DNA from: a bacterium HR30
GTDB lineage: Bacteria; Desulfobacterota; Binatia; HRBIN30
Assembly (NCBI GenBank): GCA_002898795.1
Contig: BEIG01000007.1
Span: 1-51,568 of the forward strand
Direction: 5' to 3'
DNA length: 51,568 nt
Positions 1-9,342 of this stretch are shown piece by piece. A program made the translations under genes and the position numbers. Numbering within the stretch: the first letter of the stretch is position 1; every line of letters starts with the position of its first letter. The notes under the pieces are model-generated. The model was not told where the DNA came from. It searched no databases and saw nothing but the letters and a program-made list of their open reading frames with translations.

Positions 1-297
1 GGTAACCTCGAAGTGCACGCCAGGTTTCCGCAACGCCAATTTTGTGTGGGTGCGAAGGCCACGGCCGCCTCGCAGTCTTGGGTCGGTTGTCGGTCTCGTG
101 AGCTTGGAAAGGGTTGCGTTTACTTGGGCCTAGTGTTGCGCTCTCCCCAACTGCGCGGGCCGTAGGGTTTCTTCCAGAGAGTTTTGTCACGGGATGTAGG
201 TCGTATAAGGCGTGGACCGCGCTTGCAGGGAAGGGCCCGTTGGTTGCGCCACTGTGTGCCCCCCACTATAAGCGGCCACCGAGAGGAAGAGTCTTAC
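1..297. other. Upstream region, no gene recognised
   Basis: No credible coding region is seen. A weak sigma-70-like pair, TTGTCA at 184-189 and TATAAG at 204-209, could serve the downstream gene, but the 14-base spacer is too short to trust. A purine-rich ribosome binding site (GAGGAAGA, about 281-288) lies just before the ATG at 298. Confidence 0.3.
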
Positions 298-1947
298 ATG
301 GCGGAAATTCATGGCGGGCGAGTAGTCGCACGGGCTCTCAAAGCAGAGAACGTCACGTACATCTTTACACTTTGCGGCGGGCATGTGATGCCCATTTACG
401 ATGGGTGCGTCGACGAGGGGATTCGCGTCATCGACGTGCGCCACGAACAGACCGCGGCCCATGCTGCTGATGGTTGGGCGCGGGTGACGGGGCAGCCAGG
501 CGTGGCTGTTGTCACGGCGGGACCTGGGGTTACCGATGCCGTGACCGGTGTTGCGAGTGCGCACCGTGCCAACGTGCCGATGATCCTCATTGGTGGGCAG
601 GGGCCACGCCCTTTCGCGGACATGGGTTCTCTCCAAGACATGAACCACGTTGAACTCATGCGGCCGATCACGAAGTGGTCGGTTTCCGTGCCCGAAGGGC
701 GGCGGCTGGCTGAGTATGTTGCCATGGCATTTAGGATCGCGACCTCCGGCCTCCCAGGTCCGGTTTTCCTGGAGATGCCGATCGACCAGTTGTTTCAAAC
801 ATACGACGAAACCCGCATCCTGTTTCCCACGAAGTACCGTACCGAGGCAGGAATTGCTGGCGATCCTCGGTATGTCGAGCGCGCTTTCGAGTTGTTACGG
901 TCGGCGCAACGTCCGGTGATTCTCGTAGGCTCGCAACTGCGGTGGTCCAAACGACGGGAAGCTTACCTAAAGTTCGTCGACACATTCGGGATCCCGGTTT
1001 ACGTCAATGGGTTGGGGCGTGGGTCGTTACCACCAGACCATCCGTACTTTTTCTCCCAGACTCGCAAGGATGCTCTTCGGCAAGCGGACGTGGTACTCAT
1101 TTTTGGAACGCCACTGGATTTTCGTTTGGGCTATGGACGCGAGACCCATTTCAACCCTGCTGCGAAGGTCATTCAGGTTGACCTCGACGGAGCGGAAATC
1201 GGCAGGAATCGGCCAATCGAAGTGGGCATTGTTGGAGATACCGGTCTTGTGATGGAGCAATTGACTCAGCTTGCGGAGGCCGAGCGCTTCGACAAGTCTT
1301 TGATCAAGCCTTGGCTCGATGAAATCCGCCGACGCGAGACAGAAAAGTGGGAGCGTATGCGGCCTGAGCTCGAGTCGGACGCAGTTCCGATCAATCCCTT
1401 ACGTGCTTGTAAGGAAATTGCGGATGCTGTGGGGCGAAACGTGATTGCGATTGGCGACGGTGGAGATTTTGTCGCGACTGCAGCTTCCATTTTGCGAATT
1501 TACGAGCAGGGCCATTGGCTCGACCCAGGCCCACTGGGCACGCTTGGAGTTGGCCCAGGGTACGCGATGGCGGCGAAGTTGGCGAAACCGGACCACCCGG
1601 TTGTCATCATTTACGGCGACGGCTCCTTTGGCCTTCACGGTATGGAGTTCGAGGCGATGGTACGGCAGAAAATCCCTGTGGTGGGAATCGTCGGAAACGA
1701 TGCCGCTTGGCAGCAAATTCGCCGGGGCCAAATCCAACTGTACGGGCGGGAGCGTGCTGTGGCTACAGCCCTCGATTACACGCGGTACGACCGAGTCGTC
1801 GAAGCTCTCGGTGGCCACGGGGAATATTGTGAACGGCCTGAGGAAATTCGCCCGGCCATTGAACGGGCCCTGGCCTCCGGTAAGCCAGCACTGGTCAATA
1901 TCAAGATTGGCACAAGTGAGTTTCGTAAGGATGCAATCTCCATTTAA
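298..1947 (+). CDS. Thiamine-diphosphate-dependent enzyme, acetolactate synthase-like
   Basis: A 549-residue protein with the three-domain order of the acetolactate synthase/oxalyl-CoA decarboxylase/benzoylformate decarboxylase superfamily: N-terminal pyrimidine-binding domain (about 5-170) with the activating glutamate E50 in RHEQTAAHAADG, central domain (about 190-325), and C-terminal pyrophosphate-binding domain with a GDGS...GND diphosphate/Mg motif near the 1615-1700 bases. The ATG at 298 is preferred over upstream in-frame codons because family homology begins there and a GAGGAAGA site precedes it. No regulatory small subunit lies next to it, so classical branched-chain acetolactate synthesis is unlikely; the substrate cannot be named from sequence. 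The next gene begins 43 bases downstream. Confidence 0.9.
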   Translation: MAEIHGGRVVARALKAENVTYIFTLCGGHVMPIYDGCVDEGIRVIDVRHEQTAAHAADGWARVTGQPGVAVVTAGPGVTDAVTGVASAHRANVPMILIGGQGPRPFADMGSLQDMNHVELMRPITKWSVSVPEGRRLAEYVAMAFRIATSGLPGPVFLEMPIDQLFQTYDETRILFPTKYRTEAGIAGDPRYVERAFELLRSAQRPVILVGSQLRWSKRREAYLKFVDTFGIPVYVNGLGRGSLPPDHPYFFSQTRKDALRQADVVLIFGTPLDFRLGYGRETHFNPAAKVIQVDLDGAEIGRNRPIEVGIVGDTGLVMEQLTQLAEAERFDKSLIKPWLDEIRRRETEKWERMRPELESDAVPINPLRACKEIADAVGRNVIAIGDGGDFVATAASILRIYEQGHWLDPGPLGTLGVGPGYAMAAKLAKPDHPVVIIYGDGSFGLHGMEFEAMVRQKIPVVGIVGNDAAWQQIRRGQIQLYGRERAVATALDYTRYDRVVEALGGHGEYCERPEEIRPAIERALASGKPALVNIKIGTSEFRKDAISI

Positions 1948-1990
1948 TTCCAAGAGATGAATTCTTTGCATCGGGCCACGCGATCCTGCC

Positions 1991-2722
1991 GTGAACCAAG
2001 CTACCGCCGCGCTCATTGTCATTGGTAACGAAATCCTTTCCGGCAAGGTTGTGGACACGAACTCGAGTTACCTTGCCAAAGAGCTACGAGCCCTCGGAGT
2101 TGCGCTCGAGCGAATCTTGGTGATTCCGGACGATGTGGATGTCATCGCGGAAGCGGTGCTCGATTACTCCCAGCGGTTTCGCTGGGTGTTTACTTCGGGA
2201 GGCGTGGGGCCGACGCACGATGACGTGACCATCGCGGGAGTCGCCCAAGCCTTGGGGGTGCGGGTGGTTCGGCACCCGGTACTCGAAGAGCAAATCCACA
2301 AGTTCTCCTCCGGTGAAGTTGACGAAGCGAGGCTCAAACTCGCAGAGGTACCCGAAGGCGCAGAGTTGATTTACGGTGATGAGCTGGCTTTCCCCGTGCT
2401 TCAGGCACGGAATGTTTTTATCCTTCCAGGAATTCCTGAGCTGTTTCGGGCGAAGTTTCAAGCGCTGCGATCTCGCTTTCGTTCTGCGCCATTCCACTTG
2501 CGCGTGGTGTATCTGCGTGCTGCAGAAACGGCGCTCGTACCGTATCTGAATGCGACGTTGCGAGCTTTCCCTGGCTTGCTCTTGGGCTCCTACCCGAAAT
2601 GGAACGACCCCGAATATCATGTGAAAGTCACGCTTGAGTCCAAAGACCAGAGCTACGTCGAGCAAGCTTTGGCACATCTGCTAGCGCAGATTCCGCCCGA
2701 GATGGTGGTGCGTACGGAGTGA
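1991..2722 (+). CDS. CinA/MoaB-like molybdopterin-binding domain protein
   Basis: A 243-residue protein starting at GTG. It begins with the MoCF-type signature (residues about 5-25, IGNEILSGKVVDTNS) and has the GGVGPTHDDVT loop that binds molybdopterin-type ligands in MoaB, MogA and CinA. It has only the N-terminal CinA domain; the C-terminal nicotinamide-mononucleotide amidase domain of full CinA is missing. Stand-alone proteins like this are usually annotated 'competence/damage-inducible protein A' or 'molybdopterin-binding protein' and resemble the FAD synthetase molybdopterin-binding domain. Its role here is unknown; moaC lies 8 kb away and is not linked. The stop codon overlaps a possible GTG of the next frame. 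Confidence 0.85.
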   Translation: MNQATAALIVIGNEILSGKVVDTNSSYLAKELRALGVALERILVIPDDVDVIAEAVLDYSQRFRWVFTSGGVGPTHDDVTIAGVAQALGVRVVRHPVLEEQIHKFSSGEVDEARLKLAEVPEGAELIYGDELAFPVLQARNVFILPGIPELFRAKFQALRSRFRSAPFHLRVVYLRAAETALVPYLNATLRAFPGLLLGSYPKWNDPEYHVKVTLESKDQSYVEQALAHLLAQIPPEMVVRTE

Positions 2723-2763
2723 ATTTGTGGCACACTGTCTCGGCAAGTGACGAGGAGGTCAGA

Positions 2764-3126
2764 ATGCGCAGGTGGAAGAAGTTTGTTGGGGTGGTGCTGG
2801 CGTGGGCACTGACATCTGTTGTGACATCTGTCCCGGCCCGTGCTGACGATGATTTCTTGCGCGACCTTGGTTGGGGTTCCTTGGCGGTACTGTGCAACGT
2901 TTTTTACGTGCCTGCCAAAATCGCTTGGGCCGGCGTGGGCGGTATCACCGGGTCACTTGCCTACGTGGTGACTTTGGGCGACGCCGATACGGCGAGAAAG
3001 GTTTGGCGGCCAGCTCTGGGCGGGAATTACGTGGTGACCCCAGCCATGTTGCGAGGAGAGGAGCCGCTTTACTTTAGCCCCACGGAAGACGAGCCCCTAC
3101 GCCGGAGGAGAACGAGACGATCTTGA
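2764..3126 (+). CDS. Small exported protein of unknown function
   Basis: A 120-residue protein not assigned to a family. The ATG at 2764 is chosen because a strong GAGGAGGT site lies just upstream; an in-frame GTG at 2719 would overlap the previous stop. Residues 1-27 look like a signal peptide (basic start, hydrophobic core, ARA before DDD). The rest has glycine-rich, weakly hydrophobic stretches (about 32-68) that may associate with membrane, and an arginine-rich end. The stop codon overlaps the TTG start of the next gene by four bases, so the two are probably co-translated and may act together in the envelope. Confidence 0.75.
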   Translation: MRRWKKFVGVVLAWALTSVVTSVPARADDDFLRDLGWGSLAVLCNVFYVPAKIAWAGVGGITGSLAYVVTLGDADTARKVWRPALGGNYVVTPAMLRGEEPLYFSPTEDEPLRRRRTRRS

Positions 3127-3728
3127 ATCGGAAGATTTTGGCGCTGATCGCCGTTGTTTTGGCGGGCGCGGTTGGCGTCTTCGTCGCGTATCAGTATCGC
3201 CTGCGGCGTGAAGCCGCGCGTTGGGAAGGTCCGCTGCGGGAAATCGTCGAGGAAAAGATCGAACACGAGGACGGCGTCACCCGCAGTCGCTTTGTGGCCA
3301 TTTTGCCTGCTCCTGTAGAGGAAGTGCAAACGGTGGTCTGGCAAGTGGAGAAGCTTCAGGACGTAGTGCCAAACTTCAAGATTTCACGGCTCCTTGAGGC
3401 TCATGGAAACACGAAACGGGTGGAATTGGGCATCCAGGCTTTGAGTCTTCCCTTACTCCGTTACGAGATGGAGTTTACTTTGCATCCCGAAGAGCATCGG
3501 GTTACCTTCCGGACGTTGAAGTCTCAGGCGCAGGATATCGAAGGCGAATATAGGCTGGAGCCTTCTCCGGACGGGAAAAAGACGCGGGTGACCTACACCA
3601 CTGTGGCCAAGGAGAAGGTAGCCGTGCCGTTTCCACGGGCCGTTCTGGACAGCGCCGGCAGGGAAACCTTTGTCAATACTGTGCGAGGGATCGAAAAGCT
3701 CTTGCTTGCGACACCACCGGCGGGGTAG
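3123..3728 (+). CDS. Membrane-anchored SRPBCC (START-like) family protein
   Basis: A 201-residue protein with a TTG start inside TTGA, overlapping the upstream stop. An N-terminal transmembrane anchor (about 4-22) is followed by a polyketide cyclase/SRPBCC-like fold (about 50-195): the pattern of a phenylalanine/aspartate-rich first strand, a helix with WQVEKLQDVVPNFK and later alternating beta strands ending in a long helix is typical of such lipid- or hydrophobic-ligand binding domains. No ligand can be predicted. Likely exported or periplasm-facing, co-expressed with the small exported protein before it. Confidence 0.7.
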   Translation: MNRKILALIAVVLAGAVGVFVAYQYRLRREAARWEGPLREIVEEKIEHEDGVTRSRFVAILPAPVEEVQTVVWQVEKLQDVVPNFKISRLLEAHGNTKRVELGIQALSLPLLRYEMEFTLHPEEHRVTFRTLKSQAQDIEGEYRLEPSPDGKKTRVTYTTVAKEKVAVPFPRAVLDSAGRETFVNTVRGIEKLLLATPPAG

Positions 3729-3743
3729 AGCTAGTGACCCCCG

Positions 3744-4367
3744 ATGAGGCGACTGCACGAGGTGCGCTTCCTTGTTGGGGCTGCTTCAGCCCACCAATTC
3801 CCTCACCTGTCGCTCCCTGAGATTGCCTTCGTAGGGCGCTCGAACGTTGGCAAGTCTTCTTTGTTAAATTGCCTCGTGGGCCGTACGATTGCCCGCGTGA
3901 GCAAAACTCCCGGTCGTACACAGCAAATTAACTTCTTTTTGATTGACCACCGGATCATTTTTGCGGATTTGCCCGGGTATGGATTTGCGAAAGTGTCGCT
4001 AGCCATCCGACAACAGTGGGCAAGGCTGATCGAGCAGTACCTCGAGACACGGGAGCAATTGCGTGCTGTATTGTTGCTCGTTGATCTGCGTCGGGGCATG
4101 GAGCGGGAGGAACGTGAGTTGCTCCAGTGGCTCTCGGGACTAGGGTTGAGTTGCGTGGTGGTAGCAACCAAGGCTGATCGGGCCTCGCAAAGCGAGCGAG
4201 CGAAGCAGAGCAGGGCCTTGAAATCCCAGCTTGACCCAATGGGAATTGAGCTCATCGTGTCCTCCGCGGCAAAGGGCGAGGGGATCGAGGAAATTTGGCG
4301 CGCGATCTTACGGTGCTGCGAACAGCAAGCGTGTCGCGCCGGTACCCCACGATCACCCAAAGGTTGA
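3744..4367 (+). CDS. engB: Ribosome biogenesis GTP-binding protein EngB (YihA/YsxC)
   Basis: A 207-residue TRAFAC-class GTPase needed for large ribosomal subunit assembly. All G motifs are visible: G1 GRSNVGKSS at 31-39, the G2 region with GRTQQINFF, G3 DLPGYG, G4 TKAD and G5 SSAAKGEG. Length matches the family (about 200 residues). The ATG at 3744 lies 15 bases after the upstream stop; no strong ribosome binding site is seen, suggesting translation coupled to the preceding genes. Confidence 0.95.
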   Translation: MRRLHEVRFLVGAASAHQFPHLSLPEIAFVGRSNVGKSSLLNCLVGRTIARVSKTPGRTQQINFFLIDHRIIFADLPGYGFAKVSLAIRQQWARLIEQYLETREQLRAVLLLVDLRRGMEREERELLQWLSGLGLSCVVVATKADRASQSERAKQSRALKSQLDPMGIELIVSSAAKGEGIEEIWRAILRCCEQQACRAGTPRSPKG

Positions 4368-4987
4368 CCAAGGTCCCTTCATGGGCAGCCTACGTTTCCT
4401 TGGCTTGGAGGTTCCCCCGCTTTTAAAAGGCTGGGTCCCGTGGACGGCTCAGACCGCGGCGACATCCCGGATGCTCGACCGAAAATCTCCGCATGAGGTC
4501 AGAACAAAGCGCTCTGCCTGCAACGTGGTATGCCGTGCCTTCCGGACCGGGGCGCAAGAAGACCGGTGCTCTTCGATGGCGTTCGGAAAGCGACGAGTGG
4601 CCCGTGTTGAGGCATCCTGCTTAAGATCGGGTCGTGTGCCATCCCGATGTCTTGCGGTCTCCCGTGACGGCGCTCCCTAGAAACCGCGAGTGCAAGACGG
4701 TGAAGCGCCTGCTTTTGGGGTGCCTGGGCCGGAAGAGGCTGGCGAGTCCAAGCCTATGTTTCGAAGGTTAGTGAGAGTCGGATTGGCAGCGCCCTACTCT
4801 TTGGTGCATGTCGTTTGACCTGTCTTGCTTGAAATAAGTCTGGTTTGGGGATCGGCTGGAACATCGCGTAGGATTGGCTTCCGCAGGCGGCGGCTCGGGC
4901 GGTGCGGTCAACGTCTGGGTCGGGTTCAGCGTAGTTCCCAAGGTTGCAATCTCCCCCTCTGCCTTCGCTCATGCTAGACGGGCGGCC
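4368..4987. other. 620-base intergenic region without a recognised gene
   Basis: Open frames here have no family character and are not reported. Local inverted repeats are present: GAAGA/TCTTC at 4558-4574 and GTCTTGC/GCAAGAC at 4649-4655 and 4692-4698, the latter enclosing a small CCG/CGG hairpin at 4662-4670. No T-tract follows them, so they are not intrinsic terminators. The region must hold the promoter of the downstream catabolic operon, but I cannot place it with confidence. Confidence 0.4.
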
Positions 4988-6385
4988 ATGGCTGAGCATG
5001 GAATCAGCGGAAAGCTGACGGAGGCAGAACTACGAGAAGCGGTCCGGAAAGGCGAGATCGATACAGTGCTGACGGTTTTCCCGGACTTGTACGGTCGCCT
5101 GGTTGGGAAACGGATCGCAGGTTCTTTCTTCTGCGATGAGATTGCTCAGGAGGGCATGCACGCATGCGACTATTTGTTGGCGTGCGACATGGAGATGGAT
5201 CCCGTACCTGGATATCGCTTTGCGTCTTGGGATCAAGGGTATGGGGATGTGCGTTGTGTGCCGGACATGAGTACGTTGCGTCGCGCCAGTTGGCTCGATC
5301 GCACCGCACTCGTCTTGTGCGACGTGGTGAACGAAGAAACCGGCCTGCCAGTGCCGGTTGCACCGCGGACCATCCTACGGCGACAGGTCGAGCGCGCTGC
5401 GGCAAAGGGTTTTCTCCCGATGGGTGCTTCAGAACTCGAGTTTTTCGTGCTCCGGGAGACTTACGAGTCGGCCAAACGCAAGCACTTCGAAGACCTCGAA
5501 ACTTTTGGTTGGTACATTGAGGATTACCACACGCTTCAGGGATTTAAGGTAGAAGGGCTGATCGGTGCGATCCGCCGGCACCTCGAGGCCTCTGGAATTC
5601 CCGTCGAGTTTTCCAAGGGAGAGTGGGGCCCGGGGCAGCACGAAATTAACGTGCGATTTACGGATTTCCTCGAGATGGCCGACCGCCATGCGATCTACAA
5701 ACAGCTCGCGAAAGAGGTCGCCATTCAACAAAATCTGGCCGTCACCTTTATGGCCAAGTTCGACGAGCGGCACGCCGGTAGCTCCATGCACCTGCATTCT
5801 AGTTTGTGGTCGGTGGACGGCACCCAACCCCTATTTGCCGGCGATCCCCCAGTCGATGGGAACTTGAGCGGTGCTCCCGATCTGTTTCGCTGGTGGCTCG
5901 GTGGACTGATGCATCACGCACCAGCGTGTACGTTGTTGTTCGCCCCCTACGTGAACTCCTACAAACGCTTCCGGGCGGGTTCGTTTGCGCCAACCGCAAT
6001 TGCCTGGTCGTACGACAACCGCACCGCTGGTTTTCGTGTGGTGGGGCACGGCAAGTCCTTACGGGTGGAGTGCCGCATTCCTGGGGCGGATGCCAATCCC
6101 TATCTCGCCTTTGCTGGAACCTTGGCCGCGGGACTTGATGGTATCGAAAATCACATCGAGCCTCCACCGATGTTCCAGGGAGATGCTTATGCGGCAAGCT
6201 CCTTGCCAACCGTGCCTCGCAGCCTGCCGGAAGCGATTCGAGCTTTCGAGAACTCGCCGCTATTTCGCGGAGCTTTTGGTGAAGATGTCGTGGAGCACTT
6301 AGTCCACTTTGCCCGCACCGAACAGCGAAAATTCGACGAGGCGGTGACCTCGTGGGAGCGTCAGCGCTACTTGGAACGTGCGTGA
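4988..6385 (+). CDS. Glutamine synthetase family protein, gamma-glutamylpolyamine synthetase (PuuA)-like
   Basis: A 465-residue type I-like glutamine synthetase family ligase. Visible signatures are SELEFF (metal-binding glutamates), the GSSMHLH segment with ligand histidines, NSYKRF and the VECRIPGADANPYL C-terminal motif. The ATG at 4988 is preferred over a TTG at 4874 because homologous sequence starts after it and the total length then matches PuuA (about 470). The downstream genes (a PuuD-like hydrolase, a dehydrogenase, an aldehyde dehydrogenase) suggest it attaches glutamate to an amine such as putrescine or another polyamine/amino alcohol rather than making glutamine. Stop codon overlaps the GTG of the next gene. 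Confidence 0.85.
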   Translation: MAEHGISGKLTEAELREAVRKGEIDTVLTVFPDLYGRLVGKRIAGSFFCDEIAQEGMHACDYLLACDMEMDPVPGYRFASWDQGYGDVRCVPDMSTLRRASWLDRTALVLCDVVNEETGLPVPVAPRTILRRQVERAAAKGFLPMGASELEFFVLRETYESAKRKHFEDLETFGWYIEDYHTLQGFKVEGLIGAIRRHLEASGIPVEFSKGEWGPGQHEINVRFTDFLEMADRHAIYKQLAKEVAIQQNLAVTFMAKFDERHAGSSMHLHSSLWSVDGTQPLFAGDPPVDGNLSGAPDLFRWWLGGLMHHAPACTLLFAPYVNSYKRFRAGSFAPTAIAWSYDNRTAGFRVVGHGKSLRVECRIPGADANPYLAFAGTLAAGLDGIENHIEPPPMFQGDAYAASSLPTVPRSLPEAIRAFENSPLFRGAFGEDVVEHLVHFARTEQRKFDEAVTSWERQRYLERA

Positions 6386-7122
6386 GCGAGACCATGCCCG
6401 CCCCAGTGATCGGAATCACGTCTTATGCGCGCGACGAATCGGAGCTCCCGTGCTTTAGCCTGCCTGTGGGGTACGTGGATTGCGTTGTCGAGGCAGGGGG
6501 CGATCCTGTGATTCTTCCGCCGGCGATCGCCGAACCCGCCCGCCTACTCGACTCCATCGATGGATTGGTGCTCTCGGGAGGGGGAGATGTATCTCCGAGT
6601 GCTTATGGCGGGGATCACCACGAAACCATTTACGCTGTGAGTGAGGAGCGCGATCGCTTTGAATTCGAGCTACTTCGTGCAGCGCTCGGGCGAAACGATA
6701 TACCGGTCCTGTGCATCTGCCGCGGATTACAAGTGCTGAACGTCGTCCTTGGTGGGTCGCTGCACGAACATTTGCCGGATGTTTTGGGTGAAACCGTGCC
6801 GCATCGCACGCCGCCCCGGCAAACGTGCCGCCATCAGGTTCGTCTCGACCCCGCGAGCCGCTTGGCCGAAATTTTCGGCTCGGCGGAGCTCGAAGTTTTG
6901 TCTTGGCACCACCAGGGCATCGAGCGCCTGGGTGAAGGACTCCGGGCCGTGGGGTGGGCGGAAGATGGACTGATCGAGGCCGTGGAACACTGCCGCCACG
7001 TTTGGTGTGTGGGGGTGCAGTGGCACCCGGAGATGGATTCATCGGATCGCCGGCAAAGCAGGCTTTTCGCGGCTTTTGTTCAGGCTGCACAGGATTTGTC
7101 CAGGAGGAAGAATGGCCGGTAA
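6382..7122 (+). CDS. Gamma-glutamyl-GABA hydrolase family protein (PuuD-like class I amidotransferase)
   Basis: A 246-residue class I glutamine-amidotransferase-like hydrolase. The nucleophile C113 lies in CICRGLQ, and H215 and E217 in QWHPE complete the triad; the GGGDVSPS loop is typical of peptidase C26/PuuD. It would release glutamate from a gamma-glutamylated carboxylate at the end of the pathway. The GTG at 6382 overlaps the upstream TGA (GTGA); an ATG at 6394 is an alternative start. Its 3' end overlaps the SDR gene by 11 bases, showing tight operon packing. Confidence 0.85.
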   Translation: MSETMPAPVIGITSYARDESELPCFSLPVGYVDCVVEAGGDPVILPPAIAEPARLLDSIDGLVLSGGGDVSPSAYGGDHHETIYAVSEERDRFEFELLRAALGRNDIPVLCICRGLQVLNVVLGGSLHEHLPDVLGETVPHRTPPRQTCRHQVRLDPASRLAEIFGSAELEVLSWHHQGIERLGEGLRAVGWAEDGLIEAVEHCRHVWCVGVQWHPEMDSSDRRQSRLFAAFVQAAQDLSRRKNGR

Positions 7123-7891
7123 GTTGGTTGGAAAAGTCGCCCTGATTACGGGCGCGGCGGGAGGGATTGGTGCGGCCACGGTTCGCCGTTTCGTTGCCGA
7201 GGGCGCACGGGTGTTGATGGTCGATCGCGACGGAGCTGTGCTCTCCAAGTTGGCAGCGGAAGTACGATCGAGCGGCGCTGAGGTGGAGTGGTTCGAAGCC
7301 GACGTGTCCCGGGAAGAGCAGTGCCGCGCAATGGTTCGGCACGCCGAGGACCGATTTGGCGCACTCCACATCCTTTTCAACAACGCTGGGATCTTTCCCG
7401 ACGAGGATGGCTCGGTCACCGAAACGAGCGAGGAAGTGTTGGACCGTGTACTGGCCGTGAACGTGAAAGGAGTGTTCTTTGGCTGTAAGCACGGAATCCC
7501 AGCTTTGCTCCGGGCCGGTGGGGGCTCGATCATCAACACCGCTTCGTTCGTAGCTCTTATGGGAGCAGCCACATCGCAAAGCGCATACACGGCATCGAAG
7601 GGGGCGGTTTTGGCTCTAACGAGAGAGATTGCCGTGGAGTATGCCCGAAAGGGCATCCGTGCGAATGCGCTGTGTCCTGGGCCAGTGAATACTCCGCTGC
7701 TGGAATCGCTCCTTGCTGATCCAGTGCGGCGCGCGCGACGGCTCGTTCATATCCCCATGGGACGCTTGGCGGAGGCGGACGAAATTGCCCGTGCGGTGCT
7801 GTTTCTGGCGTCGGACGACTCATCCTACGTTACCGGCACGGCGTTTCTGGTGGACGGTGGAATTACGGCTGCCTATGTGACTCCGGAGTGA
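7112..7891 (+). CDS. SDR family NAD(P)-dependent oxidoreductase
   Basis: A 259-residue classical short-chain dehydrogenase/reductase. The cofactor motif TGAAGGIG is at 13-20, NNAG at 90-93, and the catalytic Y159-x3-K163 follows an S in the NTAS segment; the C-terminal VTGTAFLVDGG motif is also present. The ATG at 7112 is supported by an AGGAGGAAG site and lies inside the end of the amidotransferase gene. In the operon it sits where PuuB (a flavin oxidase) is absent, so it may oxidise an alcohol group of the gamma-glutamyl substrate; that is an inference. Confidence 0.9.
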   Translation: MAGKLVGKVALITGAAGGIGAATVRRFVAEGARVLMVDRDGAVLSKLAAEVRSSGAEVEWFEADVSREEQCRAMVRHAEDRFGALHILFNNAGIFPDEDGSVTETSEEVLDRVLAVNVKGVFFGCKHGIPALLRAGGGSIINTASFVALMGAATSQSAYTASKGAVLALTREIAVEYARKGIRANALCPGPVNTPLLESLLADPVRRARRLVHIPMGRLAEADEIARAVLFLASDDSSYVTGTAFLVDGGITAAYVTPE

Positions 7892-7897
7892 ACACCT

Positions 7898-9313
7898 ATG
7901 TATAAGCTGCTGATTGGCGATCAGAGGCGGACGGGCAACGGTGCCATCACCGTGATTGAACCAGCGACCGGGCAGCCATTGGCGGAAGTGGCCGCAGCAT
8001 CTCCGGCTGATTTGGACGACGCGGTAGCCGAGGCAAAGAGAGCCTTTGCGACTTGGTCGAAACTGACTCCGGTGGCTCGCGGTGAAATGCTTTATCGGTT
8101 TGCCGAACTTGTCCGCGCTCACGCCGAAGAATTGGCCGTGCTCGAAGCGAGGAACGTGGGGAAACCAATCGCGGATGCCCGCTGGGAAGCCGGCCACGTT
8201 GCCGAGACGATTCGGTACTACGCCGGCGCGGTCGACAAGTTTTTCGGGCACACGATCTCCGTAAAAAAGGGTGGCCTGGATATCACGCTCCACGTACCCC
8301 TCGGAGTGGTTGGATTAATCGTCCCGTGGAACTTTCCCATGGTGATCGCCACGTGGAAGTTGGCTCCGGCGCTGGCGTGTGGGAATACCGTGGTACTGAA
8401 GCCGGCCAGCCTGACACCGCTGACAGCATTGCGCCTCGGTGAACTTGCCCTCGAAGCGGGCATACCCCCTGGAGTGCTCAACGTGGTCCCAGGGCCCGGA
8501 GGTGAAATTGGCCAGCGGTTGGTCGCTCACCCGGACGTGGCCAAGATAGGGTTTACAGGTGAGACAGCCACTGGTCGCGCCATCATGGCCACCGCGGCAC
8601 AGCACATCAAACGGGTGGGGCTGGAGTTGGGTGGGAAGTCACCCAATATCATCTTCGCAGATGTGGATGTCGAGTTGGTGGCTCGGGAAGCTGCAAACTC
8701 GGTGTTTGCAAATGCCGGCCAAGACTGTTGTGCACGTTCACGGATTCTGGTCGAACGGACAGCGCACCAACGTTTTTTGGAGGCATTTGTCAGGGTGACG
8801 GAGAGCCTTGTCGTCGGGGATCCACTCGACGAGCAAACGCAAATGGGTCCGCTGATCTCCGCCCGACAACGGGAGATTTCCGAGACGTACATTGCCGTAG
8901 GCCAAAGCGAGGGTGCACGGCAGCTTTGCGGAGGCCAAAGGCTGCCACGGCCAGGCTTTTTCCTCACCCCGGCGATTCTCGACGGCGGGCGCCCGGGGAT
9001 GAGAGTGGTAGAAGAAGAAATCTTTGGGCCGGTGGCGGTGGTGATGACGTTCGACACCGAGGAAGAGGCCATCGAATTGGCCAACGGTACGATTTATGGG
9101 CTGTCGGGGTCTCTGTGGACCAACGACCTCAAACGCGGCTTGCGCGTGGCGCAAGCCGTGCGCACTGGAGTGTTGTCGGTGAATTCCTCGACTAGCGTGC
9201 ACCTGCAAGCTCCTTTTGGAGGGATGAAACAGTCTGGGTTGGGGCGAGAGCTTGGCATGCACGCCCTCGAACAGTACAGCGAAGTTCGGAACATTTACTT
9301 CGAGACGCAGTAG
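7898..9313 (+). CDS. NAD(P)-dependent aldehyde dehydrogenase
   Basis: A 471-residue aldehyde dehydrogenase superfamily enzyme. PWNFP at 143-147, the general base E243 in LELGGKSPN and the nucleophile C277 in GQDCCA are all present, as is the EEIFGP motif. It lies six bases after the SDR stop. In this operon it most likely converts a gamma-glutamyl-linked aminoaldehyde to the acid (PuuC role) before the PuuD-like hydrolase acts; betaine-aldehyde or aminobutyraldehyde dehydrogenase activity is an alternative. Confidence 0.92.
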   Translation: MYKLLIGDQRRTGNGAITVIEPATGQPLAEVAAASPADLDDAVAEAKRAFATWSKLTPVARGEMLYRFAELVRAHAEELAVLEARNVGKPIADARWEAGHVAETIRYYAGAVDKFFGHTISVKKGGLDITLHVPLGVVGLIVPWNFPMVIATWKLAPALACGNTVVLKPASLTPLTALRLGELALEAGIPPGVLNVVPGPGGEIGQRLVAHPDVAKIGFTGETATGRAIMATAAQHIKRVGLELGGKSPNIIFADVDVELVAREAANSVFANAGQDCCARSRILVERTAHQRFLEAFVRVTESLVVGDPLDEQTQMGPLISARQREISETYIAVGQSEGARQLCGGQRLPRPGFFLTPAILDGGRPGMRVVEEEIFGPVAVVMTFDTEEEAIELANGTIYGLSGSLWTNDLKRGLRVAQAVRTGVLSVNSSTSVHLQAPFGGMKQSGLGRELGMHALEQYSEVRNIYFETQ

Positions 9314-9342
9314 CGAACGTTAGGTCGTTGGGCGTGCGAAGC

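Noticed and set aside
184-297. In-frame upstream extension of the TPP enzyme
   Set aside because: Homology and the ribosome binding site place the start at 298; the extension lacks family similarity.
6455-7579. 374-codon minus-strand frame across the amidotransferase and SDR genes
   Set aside because: It is antisense to two well-supported genes and its arginine/proline-rich translation has no domain character; typical of GC-rich DNA.
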